Assembly: GCA_012270995.1 (NCBI GenBank) | Contig: JAAXHG010000191.1 | Location: 1-55,600, forward strand | DNA: 55,600 nucleotides | Direction: 5' to 3' | DNA from: Vicinamibacteraceae bacterium | GTDB lineage: Bacteria > Acidobacteriota > Thermoanaerobaculia > Multivoradales > Multivoraceae | The notes under the pieces: generated by a model | What the model saw: the letters and a program-made list of their open reading frames with translations, nothing else | Databases searched by the model: none | What the model was told of the DNA's origin: nothing | Program-made: the position numbers and the translations under genes | In this document: one piece after another, positions 15,826 to 24,739 of the stretch | Layout of the letters: every line of letters begins with the position of its first letter | Numbering within the stretch: position 1 is the first letter of the stretch

Positions 15826-18702
15826 TCAACTGCAGCCGCTGGTGGAACCGCAGTTCATGCACTTGTAGCAGCTGCCGTTGCGCACCATGATCGATCCGCA
15901 GTCGTGGCAGGACGGGGCGTCCTGCTGCAACAGGAACGTGACCGGGGCCAGTTGGCCGCCGCCGTCCGCCGCCGTCTCTTCCGCCGCGGCGCCGTTCGCT
16001 TTCCCGGCGTCCCTGCTCTCCGCGCGCGGGTCCGCGCGGTGGATCACGCCTGCGACTTCCTGCGCCTCGGGCGACAGGAACTTCGACGCCAGCCACCTGA
16101 AGATGTAGTCCATGACCGACTTCGCCATCGGGATCTCGGGGTTCTTCGTGAATCCCGAGGGCTCGAAGCGGCTGTGCGTGAACTTGTCGACCAGGATCTG
16201 GAGCGGCACGCCGTACTGGAGCGCCACCGACACCGCCTGGGCAAAGGAGTCCATGAGGCCGGAAATGGTCGAGCCTTCCTTCGCCATGAGCAGGAAGATC
16301 TCGCCCGGCTGACCATCCTCGTACAGGCCGACGGTGACGAAGCCCTCGTGGCCGTTGATGGAGAACTTGTGGGTCAGCGCGCGCCGCTCGTCGGGCAGGC
16401 GCCGGCGGGTGATGCCGGCCGCGATCCGGGCGTCGACCGCCGCCTGCAGGTCGTCGCCGTCAGCCGCCGCGTCGCTCGTCGTCGACAGGGGTTGCGACCG
16501 CTTGCAACCGTCCCGGTAGATCGCCACCGCCTTCAGACCCAGCTTCCAGCCTTCGATGTAGGCCTCCTGGATCTCCTCTACCGTCGACTCCTCCGGCATG
16601 TTGATTGTCTTGCTGATCGCTCCGGAGATGAACGGCTGCGCCGCCGCCAGCATGCGCAGGTGCCCGAGATGATGAATCGACCGGGCGCCGTTCGCCGGCT
16701 TGAAGGCGCAATCGAACACCGACAGGTGCTCGTCGGCCAAGTGGGGGGCGCCCTCGATCGTGTCGTGCTCGTCGATGTACTCGACGATCTGCTGGACCTC
16801 CGACTTCTCGTAGCCCAGCCGCTCCAGCGCCAGCGGCACCGTGCGGTTGACGATCTTGATCATGCCGCCGCCGACCAGCTTCTTGTACTTGACGAGCGCG
16901 ATGTCGGGCTCGACCCCGGTCGTGTCGCAATCCATCATGAAGGCGATCGTGCCCGTAGGCGCCAGCACCGAGATCTGGCTGTTGCGGATGCCGTTCTCTT
17001 CGCCCAGTTCGACCACGCCGTCCCAGGACTTCTTCGCCGCGTTGAGAAGCTCGAGCGGCACGTGGGCCGGGTTGATCTCGCGCAGGGCGGCCCGGTGGTT
17101 CCGCATCACTCCCAGCATCGCGTCCCGGTTCTTCTCAAAGCCCTCGAACGGACCCTTGACCGCCGCGACCCGCGCGGACTGAAGGTAGGACGACCCCGAC
17201 AGCAGGGCTGTTATGGCGCCGGCGTAGTCGCGGCCGGCGTCCGAGTCGTAGGGCAGGCCACGCGCCATCAGCAGGGCGCCGAGGTTCGCGTAGCCGATGC
17301 CGAGCGGCCGGTAGGCGTGCGAGTTCTCCTCGATCTTCGGCGTCGGGTAGCTCGCGTTGTCGACGATGATCTCCTGCGCCGTGATGACGATCTCGCAGGC
17401 GTGGCGGAACGACGCCGTGTCGAAGCCCGAGCCCGGATCGTAGAAGCGCATCAGGTTCAGCGACGCCAGGTTGCAGGCGGTGTCGTCCAGGAACATGTAC
17501 TCGCTGCACGGGTTGCTGGCGTTGATCCGGTCCGTGTTCGGGCAGGTGTGCCAGTGGTTGATCGTCGAGTCGAACTGCATCCCCGGATCGCCGCAGACCC
17601 AGGTCGACTCGGCGATCATGTGCAGCAGTTCCGCGGCCCGGTGGTTGTCCATCGGCCGGCCGTCGGTCACCGCGGTCGTCGTCCACTCCGCGTCGTCCAC
17701 GACCGCCTGCATGAACTCGTCGGTGGCGCGCACCGAGTGGTTCGCGTTCTGGTAGAAGATCGAGTCGTAGGCGCCTCCGGGGACGTTGAAGCCCGCGTCG
17801 TAGCCGGCCTCGATCAGGGCCCAGGCCTTGCGCTCCTCGACCTCCTTGCAGCGGATGAACTCCACGATGTCGGGATGGTCGGCGTCCAGAATGACCATCT
17901 TCGCGGCGCGCCGGGTCTTGCCGCCGCTCTTGATCACGCCGGCGAACGCGTCGAAGCCGCGCATGAAGGACACCGGCCCCGAAGCCGTTCCGCCGCCGGC
18001 CAGGGTCTCGGCGGAGGAACGAAGCGCCGACAGGTTGCTGCCGGTGCCCGAACCGAACTTGAACAGCATGCCCTCGGTCTTGGCCAGGCCGAGGATCGAC
18101 TGCATCGTGTCCTCGACGGAGTTGATGAAGCACGCCGAACACTGCGGGCGCTCCTCGATGCCGGCGTTGAACCACACCGGCGAGTTGAAGCAGGCGTACT
18201 GGTGGAGGAGGATGTGCGTCAGTTCCGCGTGGAATGCCTCGGCGTCCGCCTCGGACGAGAAGTAGCCGCCCTCACGCCCCCAGTTCGCGATCCGGTCGGC
18301 CACCCGGGAGATCAACTGCCGGACGCTCGACTCGCGCTCGGTCGTCCCCAACTGGCCGCGAAAGTACTTCGACACCACGACGTTCGTCGCCGTCTGCGAC
18401 CAGGCCTTCGGCACCTCGACGCCGTGCTGCTCGAACACCGACTCGCCCTTCTCGTTGGCGATCACGGCGTCACGGATGTCCCACTCGATGCAGTCGAAAG
18501 GGTGGACGCCCGGTTCGGTGTAGCGGCGCTCGATGGTCAGGCCGGAAGCGCTCGCGGTTGGCGCCGGTGCGGCGACGGCACTTGCCGACCGCGCGGCGCC
18601 GGCCGCAGCGGGCGCGGCCATCACCTGCCGACCGCCGGCCGGAGCCGCCCCTCGTACGCTGCCGCTACCGCTCCCCTGAGCGCCTGAACCGTTGAACGCC
18701 AT
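15826..18702 (-). CDS. nrdJ: Vitamin B12-dependent ribonucleoside-diphosphate reductase (class II)
   Basis: Reduces ribonucleotides to deoxyribonucleotides with adenosylcobalamin as radical source, independent of oxygen. The product is 958 residues from the ATG at 18702, which has GGAGG 5 bases upstream; the open frame continues 35 codons further but without homology. After an Ala/Ser/Gly-rich start come FNSPVWFNAG, GSGTGSNLSALRSS, NPCSEYMFLDDTACNLASLNL and the C-terminal zinc-ribbon tail with SCHDCGS and CYKCMNCGS. Two NrdR-like boxes lie 100-150 bases upstream. It is divergent from another B12 enzyme, methylmalonyl-CoA mutase. I found no cobalamin riboswitch in the shared upstream region. 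Confidence 0.95.
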   Translation of the reverse strand: MAFNGSGAQGSGSGSVRGAAPAGGRQVMAAPAAAGAARSASAVAAPAPTASASGLTIERRYTEPGVHPFDCIEWDIRDAVIANEKGESVFEQHGVEVPKAWSQTATNVVVSKYFRGQLGTTERESSVRQLISRVADRIANWGREGGYFSSEADAEAFHAELTHILLHQYACFNSPVWFNAGIEERPQCSACFINSVEDTMQSILGLAKTEGMLFKFGSGTGSNLSALRSSAETLAGGGTASGPVSFMRGFDAFAGVIKSGGKTRRAAKMVILDADHPDIVEFIRCKEVEERKAWALIEAGYDAGFNVPGGAYDSIFYQNANHSVRATDEFMQAVVDDAEWTTTAVTDGRPMDNHRAAELLHMIAESTWVCGDPGMQFDSTINHWHTCPNTDRINASNPCSEYMFLDDTACNLASLNLMRFYDPGSGFDTASFRHACEIVITAQEIIVDNASYPTPKIEENSHAYRPLGIGYANLGALLMARGLPYDSDAGRDYAGAITALLSGSSYLQSARVAAVKGPFEGFEKNRDAMLGVMRNHRAALREINPAHVPLELLNAAKKSWDGVVELGEENGIRNSQISVLAPTGTIAFMMDCDTTGVEPDIALVKYKKLVGGGMIKIVNRTVPLALERLGYEKSEVQQIVEYIDEHDTIEGAPHLADEHLSVFDCAFKPANGARSIHHLGHLRMLAAAQPFISGAISKTINMPEESTVEEIQEAYIEGWKLGLKAVAIYRDGCKRSQPLSTTSDAAADGDDLQAAVDARIAAGITRRRLPDERRALTHKFSINGHEGFVTVGLYEDGQPGEIFLLMAKEGSTISGLMDSFAQAVSVALQYGVPLQILVDKFTHSRFEPSGFTKNPEIPMAKSVMDYIFRWLASKFLSPEAQEVAGVIHRADPRAESRDAGKANGAAAEETAADGGGQLAPVTFLLQQDAPSCHDCGSIMVRNGSCYKCMNCGSTSGCS

Positions 18703-18805
18703 CTGCTCCTCCCTAACTGACGTGGCTACACGTCGGAACTGTCGTGAATGAGCAACTGTAGCCCGGAATGGTCTCTCCGCGCAAGGAGAATCGCCGCCCG
18801 AAACC

Positions 18806-18851
18806 ACACTATGTAGCCATCTGGATCACCGGCCACCACTAGATATGGACT
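18806..18851. promoter_or_regulatory. Pair of NrdR-box-like sites upstream of nrdJ
   Basis: Two sites lie in the nrdJ-mutase divergent region, starting at 18806 (ACACTATGTAGCCATC) and 18836 (CCACTAGATATGGACT). The published NrdR consensus is acaCwAtATaTwGtgt. The second matches all strongly conserved positions (C, A, A, T, T, G) and 11 of 16 overall; the first matches 9 of 16. NrdR boxes come in pairs about three helical turns apart, and these are 30 bp apart. This fits dATP/ATP-controlled repression of nrdJ. Confidence 0.45.
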
Positions 18852-18933
18852 TCGATCAGTTCATAGCTGTACATCGATCCATGCGGAGCGCGTTCGGAAA
18901 GAAGCCGCAGATCCTGCGGATTCGGCGCGGCGA

Positions 18934-18939
18934 TAAGCT
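18934..18939 (+). promoter_or_regulatory. Candidate -10 box TAAGCT before methylmalonyl-CoA mutase
   Basis: TAAGCT is followed by eight bases (CCCTTCCC) and the GTG at 18948. No Shine-Dalgarno sequence is present. It is one of six such arrangements in the window. Confidence 0.45.
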
Positions 18940-18947
18940 CCCTTCCC

Positions 18948-20506
<1,559 letters not shown>

Positions 20507-20510
<4 letters not shown>

Positions 20511-20782
20511 AGTCCGCCTACGAGAGGGCGCTCGAGAAGCTCGAGAGCAGGGGCATCGCCGCGCCCCGGCAGGACGCGCTGGACGAGGAACAGCGCCGGC
20601 GCATCGAGGATCGACGGAGCCGCCACCAGGCGAAGGCGGCCGAACTCGAAATTCTCCACCGCAAGAACCTCGCCGCGGACCCGGCCAAGCGGCTCGAGGA
20701 GGAAGAGAACTACCGCGTCGAGCTGCGGCGTCTCGCCGAGCGCCTGGAGAGCGACATCGAGCGCATCCGCCGCGGCGACTGA
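20507..20782 (+). CDS. Small coiled-coil protein coupled to the mutase
   Basis: I do not recognise a family. The 91-residue product starts at a GTG that overlaps the mutase stop (GTGA at 20507-20510). It is almost wholly charged and helical, rich in Glu, Arg, Leu and Ala (ALEKLESRGI, LDEEQRRRIEDRRSRHQAK, LRRLAERLESDIERIRRGD), so an extended coiled coil is likely. There is no signal peptide or membrane segment. Coupling suggests an accessory role for the mutase or simple co-expression; neither is shown. Confidence 0.65.
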
Positions 20783-20784
20783 CT

Positions 20785-20820
20785 GTGCTCCCCGCCCGAG
20801 CCTGACACGCCTCGGAGCAC
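20785..20820. terminator. Inverted repeat between convergent genes, possible bidirectional terminator
   Basis: GTGCTCC and GGAGCAC flank a 22-base loop directly after the coiled-coil gene stop and before the convergent exported-protein gene stop. There is no T run, so any termination would not be the classical intrinsic type. Confidence 0.4.
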
Positions 20821-20888
20821 CCCTGGAATCGCGCCCTCGCGTCCAGGCCAGCGCACCCGAAAGTGGGACTGCCCCCAGCCGGTGGGGT

Positions 20889-22187
20889 TCAGCGACCGGC
20901 GGGAGGGTCTTGCTTCTTGGCCGGCTCGGTGTCGTCCGCCGCCGGCGGCTCCGTCGCCTCGACAGGCGGAAGGGGCCGCGGCTCCCACCGCATGGCAAGG
21001 CTCCGGACGCTGAACGCCACGCCCCGCGGCGGGGCCCCGACGTTTGGCTCGGCTTCTTCTTCCAGCACGCGGGACTCGATGACGGCGGAGTGCCGACCGT
21101 TCGGGCTGATCAGCCACTCGTAGCCGAGAGCAGACGTCGGTGCAGACCCCGGCTGCCAGTCGGAGACGTGGTGCTCCTCGATCGCAGTCCACGGCTCGCG
21201 CCACAGGTGCTCGAGGCGATAGCCGTGCTCTCCCTGCACCACCCGAACGACACCACGCTCCGGATGAGGATTCCACCCGTCCTTCCGGTCAACCTCCCAG
21301 ACCGTCTCGGTGGCGGACCGCCCCGACAAACCGAAGTCCCAGAGGTGATAGGCGCGCAGAACGCCCTCCGTCGACGACCAGAGGACCCTGTCGGCTGCCT
21401 GCCAAACGGACCGCTGCTCCTCTCGGCGAGTGAAGAGAGGCACCGTGTAGCTGCACTCCTCCGCGCAATGAGCGATGAAGTCTTCTTCCCTCCAGGAAAG
21501 CACGATGACCGGACCTTCTGAGTCCAGAATCTCCCAGCCGGGCCAGTACTCCTCGTTCCACAGCGTGTCTACTTCGTCGAAGCGAAGCGAAACCGTTCGC
21601 GCGTTCCTCGCACCACGCCAAACCGCGTTCTTCCTCGTGCTGCCCAGGGTGATGTCATACCCGCTGGATCTCCCGTAGAAGGGCTCTCCTCCCCGCCGCG
21701 CCAGCACCCCCCTCACTACGCCCCAGAGCTTCCCGTCGGGGGAAACCTCAAAGGGGAGCCAGTCTGCTCCTCCGACGCTGCCCGAGCCGTCCGTCGGATA
21801 CTCGCTCCACTCCCACAACTGCCGGACCCTTCCACCGGCCCGGAGCTCGATGATCCTGTACACGCCGACACCGTAGTAGTCCTTCGGGGTAGGCGGCGGC
21901 AGATTGGCCCCAAACAAGAGGCGACCGTCGGCCAGCCTCCGGAGGCTACTTCCGCCGACGTTCGGGAGCTCGAAGGACTCGATCTTCCCGCCTGGAGCGA
22001 TCCGGAGAATCGTCGAATGCCGATCGTGTACGGTCCCGTCGTCCCGCTTTTCCACACTCAGCAGAACGGTGGTGCCGTCGTCTTCGACGAAGCCCCCGAA
22101 AATCTCGCCGGGCGGCAGTGCCACTTCGTCTCCGGCGACGGGTGCCGCGACGGCGATCAAGAACACCGAGCTCAGAAAGCGGATCAT
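20889..22187 (-). CDS. Exported protein of unknown function
   Basis: I do not recognise this 432-residue protein. It starts at the ATG at 22187, which has AGGAG five bases upstream, and begins with a signal peptide (MIRFLSSVFLIAVAAPVAG). The body is rich in short beta-type segments with repeated DGxLxG and LR-x-A-x-GG motifs (RLADGRLLFGANL, VSPDGKLWGVVRG), suggesting a beta-propeller-like extracytoplasmic domain. Two cysteines in AHCAEECSY may form a disulfide. The tail (from about 405) is Pro/Glu/Ala-rich and probably disordered. Its ATG overlaps the stop of the M23 peptidase's second frame (ATGA), so the two are coupled. Confidence 0.75.
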   Translation of the reverse strand: MIRFLSSVFLIAVAAPVAGDEVALPPGEIFGGFVEDDGTTVLLSVEKRDDGTVHDRHSTILRIAPGGKIESFELPNVGGSSLRRLADGRLLFGANLPPPTPKDYYGVGVYRIIELRAGGRVRQLWEWSEYPTDGSGSVGGADWLPFEVSPDGKLWGVVRGVLARRGGEPFYGRSSGYDITLGSTRKNAVWRGARNARTVSLRFDEVDTLWNEEYWPGWEILDSEGPVIVLSWREEDFIAHCAEECSYTVPLFTRREEQRSVWQAADRVLWSSTEGVLRAYHLWDFGLSGRSATETVWEVDRKDGWNPHPERGVVRVVQGEHGYRLEHLWREPWTAIEEHHVSDWQPGSAPTSALGYEWLISPNGRHSAVIESRVLEEEAEPNVGAPPRGVAFSVRSLAMRWEPRPLPPVEATEPPAADDTEPAKKQDPPAGR

Positions 22188-23393
22188 TCTGGCTCCTCGC
22201 AAGTCGTCGGGTCGCTGTCGTTGAAGGCAAACCCCTCGTTTTCCATAGCGCTCTGACCTCCCCACAGGTCGAACGGGTTGAGGACGGTACTCGCGTTGCG
22301 ATAGATCAAGTGAAGGTGAGGTCCCTCGGAGTTGCCCGCTCCGCGAGTGCCGAAGCCGTCTCGGCCTATCAGCGCCCCCGCCGCTACAGGTCCCGGGTCT
22401 ACATCGTGGGCGGGGTCAAAGGTGGCAGATTGTCGCCCAGCTCCCGTCGGCCCTCGTGATTCTCGCGTGGTGACCACAACCGCCGTTTTGATCGAGATAC
22501 CTCAGCGTTCCGCCGACCGGAGCGTAGAAGTTGCTGTGTCGTCCCATCGTCTGTATGTCGATCCCACCATGCTCGGGCCGGGTCGTGCTCCCACCGCCAT
22601 GCGTGGAACCAAGGCGATCGTCTAGCGCGAAGTTCATACCACGGCAGTCGAGCTTCGTCGCCTCCACCACGTTCTTCAAGCTCCCGATGACGTCGCTCGG
22701 GGTGGTGGTGGTCGTTCCCGAGCTGCCGCCGCTGCTCGAAACCGTCACCTTGAGCGAGTAGGTCCCGGCGCTCCCCGTCACATACGGGTACACCGTGATC
22801 TTGTGGGTACCCGCCACCAGGGTCCCGCTCCAGGAATCGTCCCGGGTGCTGCCGCGGTTCGTGCAGAGACTGCTGCCGACCTTGCAGTCGAAGTCGATCG
22901 TCATGTCCGTCAAGGCGACAGACACCTGGGAACTCGCCGTCAGGCGGAGCGAGTAGGTGCCGCCCGACGAACCGCTGCTCGGGGTTGGCGTGGGCGTCGG
23001 GGTTGGCGTGGGTATCGACGGCAAGGACACCGGAATCAACTCGCACCCGGTGTGCTGAAAGTTCGGCTGATGGCCCGCCACGCAACGGATCGCGTCGCGC
23101 CACAGGATGCCGGTGCCGAACCGGTAGAGCCGGCACCTCGCGCCGACCATCGTCCAGCCCTCGCGGCACATGAGAGTCGTCGCGACGGTGCTGCTCCCCG
23201 ACACTGTGCTCGTCGAGCCGCTCTGCGCCTCCGCCGGCGAGGCGGATCCGCCGAGCAACAACGCCGCCCCCAAGAACAGCGCAATCAGCAGCCCGCCGAC
23301 GAGCGGAATCGCGAGTCGTTGCGGCGGGCACGGCAGGCGCCCCGGTGCCCTCATGTCCCGTAGCAGCGTTAGTGCGTCGCGCAGGCGCTTCAA
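22184..23393 (-). CDS. Secreted M23-family peptidase, interrupted by a +1 frame break at 22415-22421
   Basis: A secreted LytM-type zinc peptidase, probably acting on peptidoglycan. Frame A runs from a TTG at 23393 (GGAGG 7 bases upstream) for 325 codons: signal/anchor (about 27-56), a Pro-Thr linker, a PPC-like beta domain (about 145-235) and the start of the M23 domain with EHGGIDI (HxxxD). It stops at TGA within CTT TGA C. The +1 frame then continues the same domain with DPAHDVDPGPV and the second zinc motif GPHLHLIYR (HxH), ending at 22184. Joined, the product is about 402 residues. Without the shift it lacks HxH and is inactive. The second frame's stop overlaps the next start, which argues that this frame is genuine. 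Confidence 0.75.
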
Positions 23394-23725
23394 GTGCCCA
23401 CCTCCCTGAGGTCATCTGACGAAGTAATGACGAATACCTGCTCCCGCGCGGGTCGGGAATTCGGCCAGAACGGCACGATTCGACCGCTGAAGAGATGCAG
23501 GGCGCCGTGCAAACGCACGTTTCCGGCCCGGTAAGGCCCCAGGTCGACCCAAAACGGCCCTCGGAACCCCCGCTCCCGCCGCGTCGCGGGCCGGCGACAC
23601 CGGTTCAGGGGGTTGACAGGCGCCCGTTTCTCGGAATAATCGTCATTATATGCTGCTCCGTCGAGTCCAATGCCCCACTGTTCTCCGGAGCGAGCACACC
23701 TTCCGGGTCGAGCGCCCGCAGCCCC
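23394..23725. other. Divergent intergenic region between the M23 peptidase and recombinase genes
   Basis: This stretch of about 330 bases holds the ribosome site of the peptidase gene (23401-23405) and the near-consensus promoter of the recombinase gene (23613-23640). A 36-codon open frame beginning with ATG at 23650, 9 bases after that -10 box, is out of frame with the recombinase. It could be a short upstream ORF but has no recognisable features. Confidence 0.5.
23613..23640 (+). promoter_or_regulatory. Near-consensus sigma70 promoter of the tyrosine recombinase gene
   Basis: TTGACA (23613-23618, perfect -35) is followed after 16 bases by AATAAT (23635-23640, five of six for -10). The predicted start is near 23647, leaving a leader of about 80 bases before the chosen ATG. 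It is the strongest promoter-like sequence I find in this GC-rich window. Confidence 0.75.
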
Positions 23726-24652
23726 ATGAGGAGGCTGCTCCGAAGGGCGCTCACGGCACCTAGATTGAAGTCGATCAAGGCAGCGTTCCCGGAGTCCTAC
23801 TCGCCGAACACCCACAAGGCCTACAGCCGGGCCGTCGAGCGCTTCGCCACGTTCCTGGGAGACCGCGCGGCGGACGACGACACCGTTGCGGCCTTCCTGA
23901 GGACCGAGGCGGAGCGCGGCCTGGCGCCGGCGTCGCTCTCGATCCTGGCCGCCGCCATCGGCGCCGCCGCCAGTTCGGCAGGGGTGAGAGACCCACGCGG
24001 CCCCGTCACCCGCCGTACCCTCAGGAAGCTCAAGCGCACGCACGCCGCTCGCGGCCGCGGCCAGGTCGAGGGCCTCAAACGGGAGGCCGCGGTGGCCGCC
24101 GCCAAGCTGGCCGCGAACGAAGGCAACGCCCTCGGTCTGCGCGACGCCGCGCTGCTGCTACTCGGCAGCGACGGGCTCCTGAGGATCAGCGAACTGGCCG
24201 CTGTTCAAGTAGAGGACCTCGGTCCGGGGGAAGGTGGAAGCGGCGTTCTGACGCTGCCCCGAAGCAAGACCGACCAGGAGGGCGAGGGCTCCAACCTCTA
24301 CGTCTGCCGCGAGACGATGGGGGCCGTCGCAGCGTGGCAGAGAGTCTCCGGGATCACCGAGGGACCGCTCTTCCGCCCGGTGATCCGGAACGGAGTCGGC
24401 GATTCCCCCTTGAGCATGTCCGCCATGCGGTCCGTCATTCAGCGGAGGGCCAGGGCCGCCGGCGTCACCGGCCGCGTCAGCGGCCACTCGCTGAGGGTCG
24501 GCAGCGCCCAGTCCCTGGTTTCCGCCGGCGCCTCCACGGCCGAACTCATGCAGGCCGGCAGGTGGACCGATGAGAGAACCGCCACCCGCTACGCCGCGAA
24601 CGAACTCGCGGCGAACGGGGCCGTCGCACGCTACTTCGAGGACGACCGGTAA
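23726..24652 (+). CDS. Tyrosine recombinase / site-specific integrase
   Basis: A DNA strand-exchange enzyme of about 308 residues. An N-terminal SAM-like core-binding domain (YSPNTHKAYSRAVERFATFLGD) is followed by the catalytic domain, which shows all the expected residues: Arg in GLLRISELAA, HxxR as GHSLR, the Trp replacing the second His in AGRWTDERT, and the nucleophile Tyr in ATRYAANE. The open frame extends upstream, but the promoter at 23613-23640 lies inside that part. I therefore place the start at the ATG at 23726, although no ribosome site is evident. No tRNA or clear att repeats flank it, so it may be a lone integrase remnant rather than part of an intact element. Confidence 0.87.
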   Translation: MRRLLRRALTAPRLKSIKAAFPESYSPNTHKAYSRAVERFATFLGDRAADDDTVAAFLRTEAERGLAPASLSILAAAIGAAASSAGVRDPRGPVTRRTLRKLKRTHAARGRGQVEGLKREAAVAAAKLAANEGNALGLRDAALLLLGSDGLLRISELAAVQVEDLGPGEGGSGVLTLPRSKTDQEGEGSNLYVCRETMGAVAAWQRVSGITEGPLFRPVIRNGVGDSPLSMSAMRSVIQRRARAAGVTGRVSGHSLRVGSAQSLVSAGASTAELMQAGRWTDERTATRYAANELAANGAVARYFEDDR

Positions 24653-24739
24653 CCCTCCGGCCCGGCGCCGCCTGCACCCCGACGGCGGGGCCGCGCCGAG
24701 GCTCCAGGCCGCGGCACGAGAACTCGACGCACATCGGCG

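Noticed and set aside
15532..18687. 1051-residue open frame on the plus strand opposite nrdJ
   Set aside because: It is antisense to a clear nrdJ gene, rich in Arg/His/Val/Asp as expected of a GC-rich shadow frame, and has no recognisable domain.
18703..18947. Possible adenosylcobalamin riboswitch between the two B12-dependent enzyme genes
   Set aside because: I looked for the B12-box pattern and conserved core and did not find them; GCCACT-like letters occur only by chance.
22415..22421. prfB-type programmed +1 frameshift as a firm call
   Set aside because: The CTT TGA C core is present, but the SD-like stimulator just upstream is missing, so I report it only as an open observation.
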